Below are positions 41,318-42,955 of a stretch of DNA of 42,955 nt, piece after piece. Location of the stretch: assembly GCA_021828375.1 (NCBI GenBank), contig JAKARS010000003.1, positions 1 to 42,955 on the forward strand, written 5' to 3'. Every line of letters begins with the position of its first letter. The first letter of the stretch is position 1. Source of the stretch: Nitrospirota bacterium. Its GTDB lineage: Bacteria; Nitrospirota; Leptospirillia; Leptospirillales; Leptospirillaceae. Made by a program: the position numbers and the translations under genes. The notes under the pieces were generated by a model. That model was not told where the DNA came from and searched no databases. It saw only the letters and a list, made by a program, of their open reading frames with translations.

Positions 41318-42211
41318 TTGGAAATCACGGCCTATCTTGATATGCAGAAGAAACGTGTGGACAAGGCCCTTGAAGCCCTTTTCGAAAGGGAGCTTTCCCG
41401 GGAGTACGGACGCTTGGCCGAAGGGATCCGTTACAGCCTCCTGGCCGGAGGAAAACGGATTCGGCCGGTTCTGGCGCTGGCCGCCATAGACGCCGTGGGA
41501 GGAGACGGAGAATCCCTTCTTCCCCTAACCCTGCCACTTGAGCTTGTCCATACCTATTCCCTAGTTCACGACGATCTTCCCGCGATGGACAACGACGATC
41601 TTCGTCGGGGCCGGCCGACCAATCATGTGGTCTATGGGGAGGCGGCGGCGATTTTGGCGGGAGATGCCCTTCTGACCCATGCGTTTACCCTCCTCTCGGA
41701 TCCTGTGTATGATAGAGTATTGACCGCCTCCCGGAGGATGGAGGTGGTCCATGAGCTCTCCTCTGCCTCCGGGCTCTGCGGAATGGTGGGGGGGCAGTTT
41801 CTCGATATCGTTTCGGAGGGGAAGCACCTGACCCTTCCGGAGCTCGAAAATCTCCATCGTCATAAGACCGGGGCACTCCTCAGAGCCTCGGTGCGAATCG
41901 GAGGGATCCTCGCGGGGGCCTCCTCCGAATGGGTCGAGGCGTTGACGCGATACGGCGAGGCGGTGGGAATTGCCTTCCAGATTGCGGATGATCTTCTCGA
42001 TGTTTTGGGAACGGCCGAGGAATTGGGAAAGGCGGCACAAAAAGACGCCGGAAAAAGCAAGAATACTTATCCCGGACTGGTCGGCGTCGACCGGGCCCGG
42101 ATCCTTGCCGAAGAAAAGTGCAAGGAGGCCCATGAGGCCGTGGCCATCTTCGGATCGAAGGGGGAGCCACTCGCCCGCATTGCCTCCTATATCATAGAAA
42201 GAAGGAATTAA
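41318..42211 (+). CDS. ispA: Farnesyl/geranylgeranyl diphosphate synthase (trans-polyprenyl)
   Basis: A 297-residue trans-prenyltransferase that condenses IPP with allylic diphosphates to give C15 or longer prenyl chains. The first Asp-rich motif is DDLPAMDNDDLRRGRP and the second DDLLD, with LLAGGKRIRPVL before them. TTG at 41318 is chosen because AAAGGA lies 8 bases upstream and the product begins MEITAYLDMQKKRVDKAL as in other IspA proteins; ATG 41342 has no Shine-Dalgarno, and the reading from 41147 overlaps xseB with unlike sequence. The residues just before the first motif (VHTYSLVHDD) fit a C15-type enzyme. Its stop shares one base with dxs, the step that feeds it. Confidence 0.94.
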   Translation: MEITAYLDMQKKRVDKALEALFERELSREYGRLAEGIRYSLLAGGKRIRPVLALAAIDAVGGDGESLLPLTLPLELVHTYSLVHDDLPAMDNDDLRRGRPTNHVVYGEAAAILAGDALLTHAFTLLSDPVYDRVLTASRRMEVVHELSSASGLCGMVGGQFLDIVSEGKHLTLPELENLHRHKTGALLRASVRIGGILAGASSEWVEALTRYGEAVGIAFQIADDLLDVLGTAEELGKAAQKDAGKSKNTYPGLVGVDRARILAEEKCKEAHEAVAIFGSKGEPLARIASYIIERRN

Positions 42212-42955
42212 TGGGGTCCATTCTGGAAAACATTAGCGGTCCGGACGATGTCAAAAGCCTTCCCATGGGGGACCTTCCGGTTCTGGCCAAGGAAATCCGG
42301 GAAGAGATGATCCGGGTCCTGTCGGGAATCGGGGGACACTTTGGGGGGGGGCTGGGGGTTGTTGAGCTGACTCTGGCTCTCCATCGCGTTTTTGATACCA
42401 CGCGGGACAGGATTGTCTGGGATGTGGGACACCAGGCCTACCCTCACAAGATGCTTACGGGCCGACTGGGCGCCCTTCCGACCATCCGGCAGTGGAATGG
42501 TCTCTGCGGATTTCCCAAGCGTGAGGAAAGCCCCCACGATGCCTTTTCGGCAGGGCATGCGGGAACGTCAGTCTCCGCGGCCTTGGGAATGGCGGAGGCC
42601 CGCGATGTGCTGGGAGACTCTTACCATGTGATTGCCGTCATCGGAGACGGCTCCCTGACCGCGGGGATGGCCATGGAGGCTCTTAATCAGGCCGGGGCGA
42701 GAAAGAAAAAGCTTCTGGTGATCCTGAACGACAACAATCTGTCGATCTCGGAAAATGTGGGAGCCCTTTCCTCTTACCTGGCCCGGATCTCGGCGGATCC
42801 GGTGATCGATGAGATGAAGCGAAAGACGGGGGCCATCCTGCGGGATATCCCGGTGATCGGGGATCAGGTGGCCCGGTTTGCCCGGGTGGCCCATGGACAG
42901 ATGGTCGGGATGATCTCTCCTCCGGGCCAGTGGTTCGAAGAGATGGGCCTCTCTT
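42211..42955 (+). CDS. dxs: 1-deoxy-D-xylulose-5-phosphate synthase, partial (runs off window)
   Basis: The first 248 codons of DXS, the thiamine-diphosphate enzyme that starts the MEP isoprenoid pathway. Seen: HFGGGLGVVELTLALHRVF (in part GLGVVELTLALH), IVWDVGHQAYPHKMLTGR, ESPHDAFSAGHAGTSVSAALG (in part), and the TPP-binding VIGDGSLTAGMAMEALNQAG with LNDNNLSISENVGALS. The ATG shares one base with the ispA stop (TAATG). The C-terminal two thirds lie outside the window; no frameshift is seen in the part present. Confidence 0.97.
   Translation, partial: MGSILENISGPDDVKSLPMGDLPVLAKEIREEMIRVLSGIGGHFGGGLGVVELTLALHRVFDTTRDRIVWDVGHQAYPHKMLTGRLGALPTIRQWNGLCGFPKREESPHDAFSAGHAGTSVSAALGMAEARDVLGDSYHVIAVIGDGSLTAGMAMEALNQAGARKKKLLVILNDNNLSISENVGALSSYLARISADPVIDEMKRKTGAILRDIPVIGDQVARFARVAHGQMVGMISPPGQWFEEMGLS

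Noticed and set aside
1-42955. CRISPR array, prophage or insertion sequence
   Set aside because: No regularly spaced direct repeats, integrase, transposase or phage structural genes were seen on either strand.

Overview
The window is a G+C-rich (about 60% by eye), densely packed bacterial chromosome segment with no insertion sequences, phage genes, tRNA, rRNA or CRISPR array that I can see. The gene set points to a Gram-negative, diderm bacterium: LolA, TolC, a TonB-family protein, a beta-barrel outer membrane protein and lytic transglycosylase. It also carries RNase J plus RNase Y, CheZ and a c554-type multihaem cytochrome. My best guess, an inference from protein style and gene order rather than a search, is the phylum Nitrospirota, Leptospirillum-like. 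Many genes start at TTG or GTG and many overlap by 1 to 20 bases, so translational coupling is the rule here.

Left part (1-13413, mostly minus strand): a small DUF2892 membrane protein, endonuclease III overlapping a glucoamylase-type GH15 enzyme, a Cys-rich Fe(II)-trafficking (YggX-like) protein on the plus strand, and a diverged proline-dehydrogenase-like protein. Then comes a minus-strand run read cheZ, LexA-like, small membrane protein, SWIM/SNF2 helicase. Upstream of it lie a soluble chemoreceptor with a CZB zinc domain and a pair made of an MNIO (DUF692) protein with an extra C-terminal domain and a lipoprotein.

Middle (13414-19450, plus strand): a self-contained efflux operon. A consensus-like promoter and a perfect 11+2+11 palindrome precede a TetR regulator. 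Then follow a tetrahaem cytochrome c, an HlyD/EmrA adaptor, a DHA2/EmrB transporter, a TolC-type channel and rnhA, all joined by stop/start overlaps and closed by a strong terminator. A histidine-rich secreted protein converges on that terminator, followed by a small outer membrane protein.

Minus-strand housekeeping operon (20787-31105): read in the order rsmA, rnj, ftsK, lolA, uvrA, CDF transporter, pdxA, nearly all overlapping. It covers rRNA methylation, RNA decay, chromosome segregation, lipoprotein export, DNA repair, metal efflux and vitamin B6 synthesis.

Right part (31221-42955, plus strand): tonB-family gene, slt, a ZapB-like coiled coil, zapA, then a 6S RNA gene (ssrS, not a protein) and rarA. 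After a leader with a perfect 14-bp hairpin come rny, ymdB-type phosphodiesterase, xseA, xseB, ispA and the start of dxs, which runs off the window.

Most unusual items: the MNIO protein with a C-terminal segment resembling the usually separate partner protein; a LexA homologue lacking the self-cleavage Ser and Lys; a tetrahaem cytochrome translationally coupled to a tripartite efflux pump; a proline dehydrogenase homologue with replaced active-site residues; and the 6S RNA locus.
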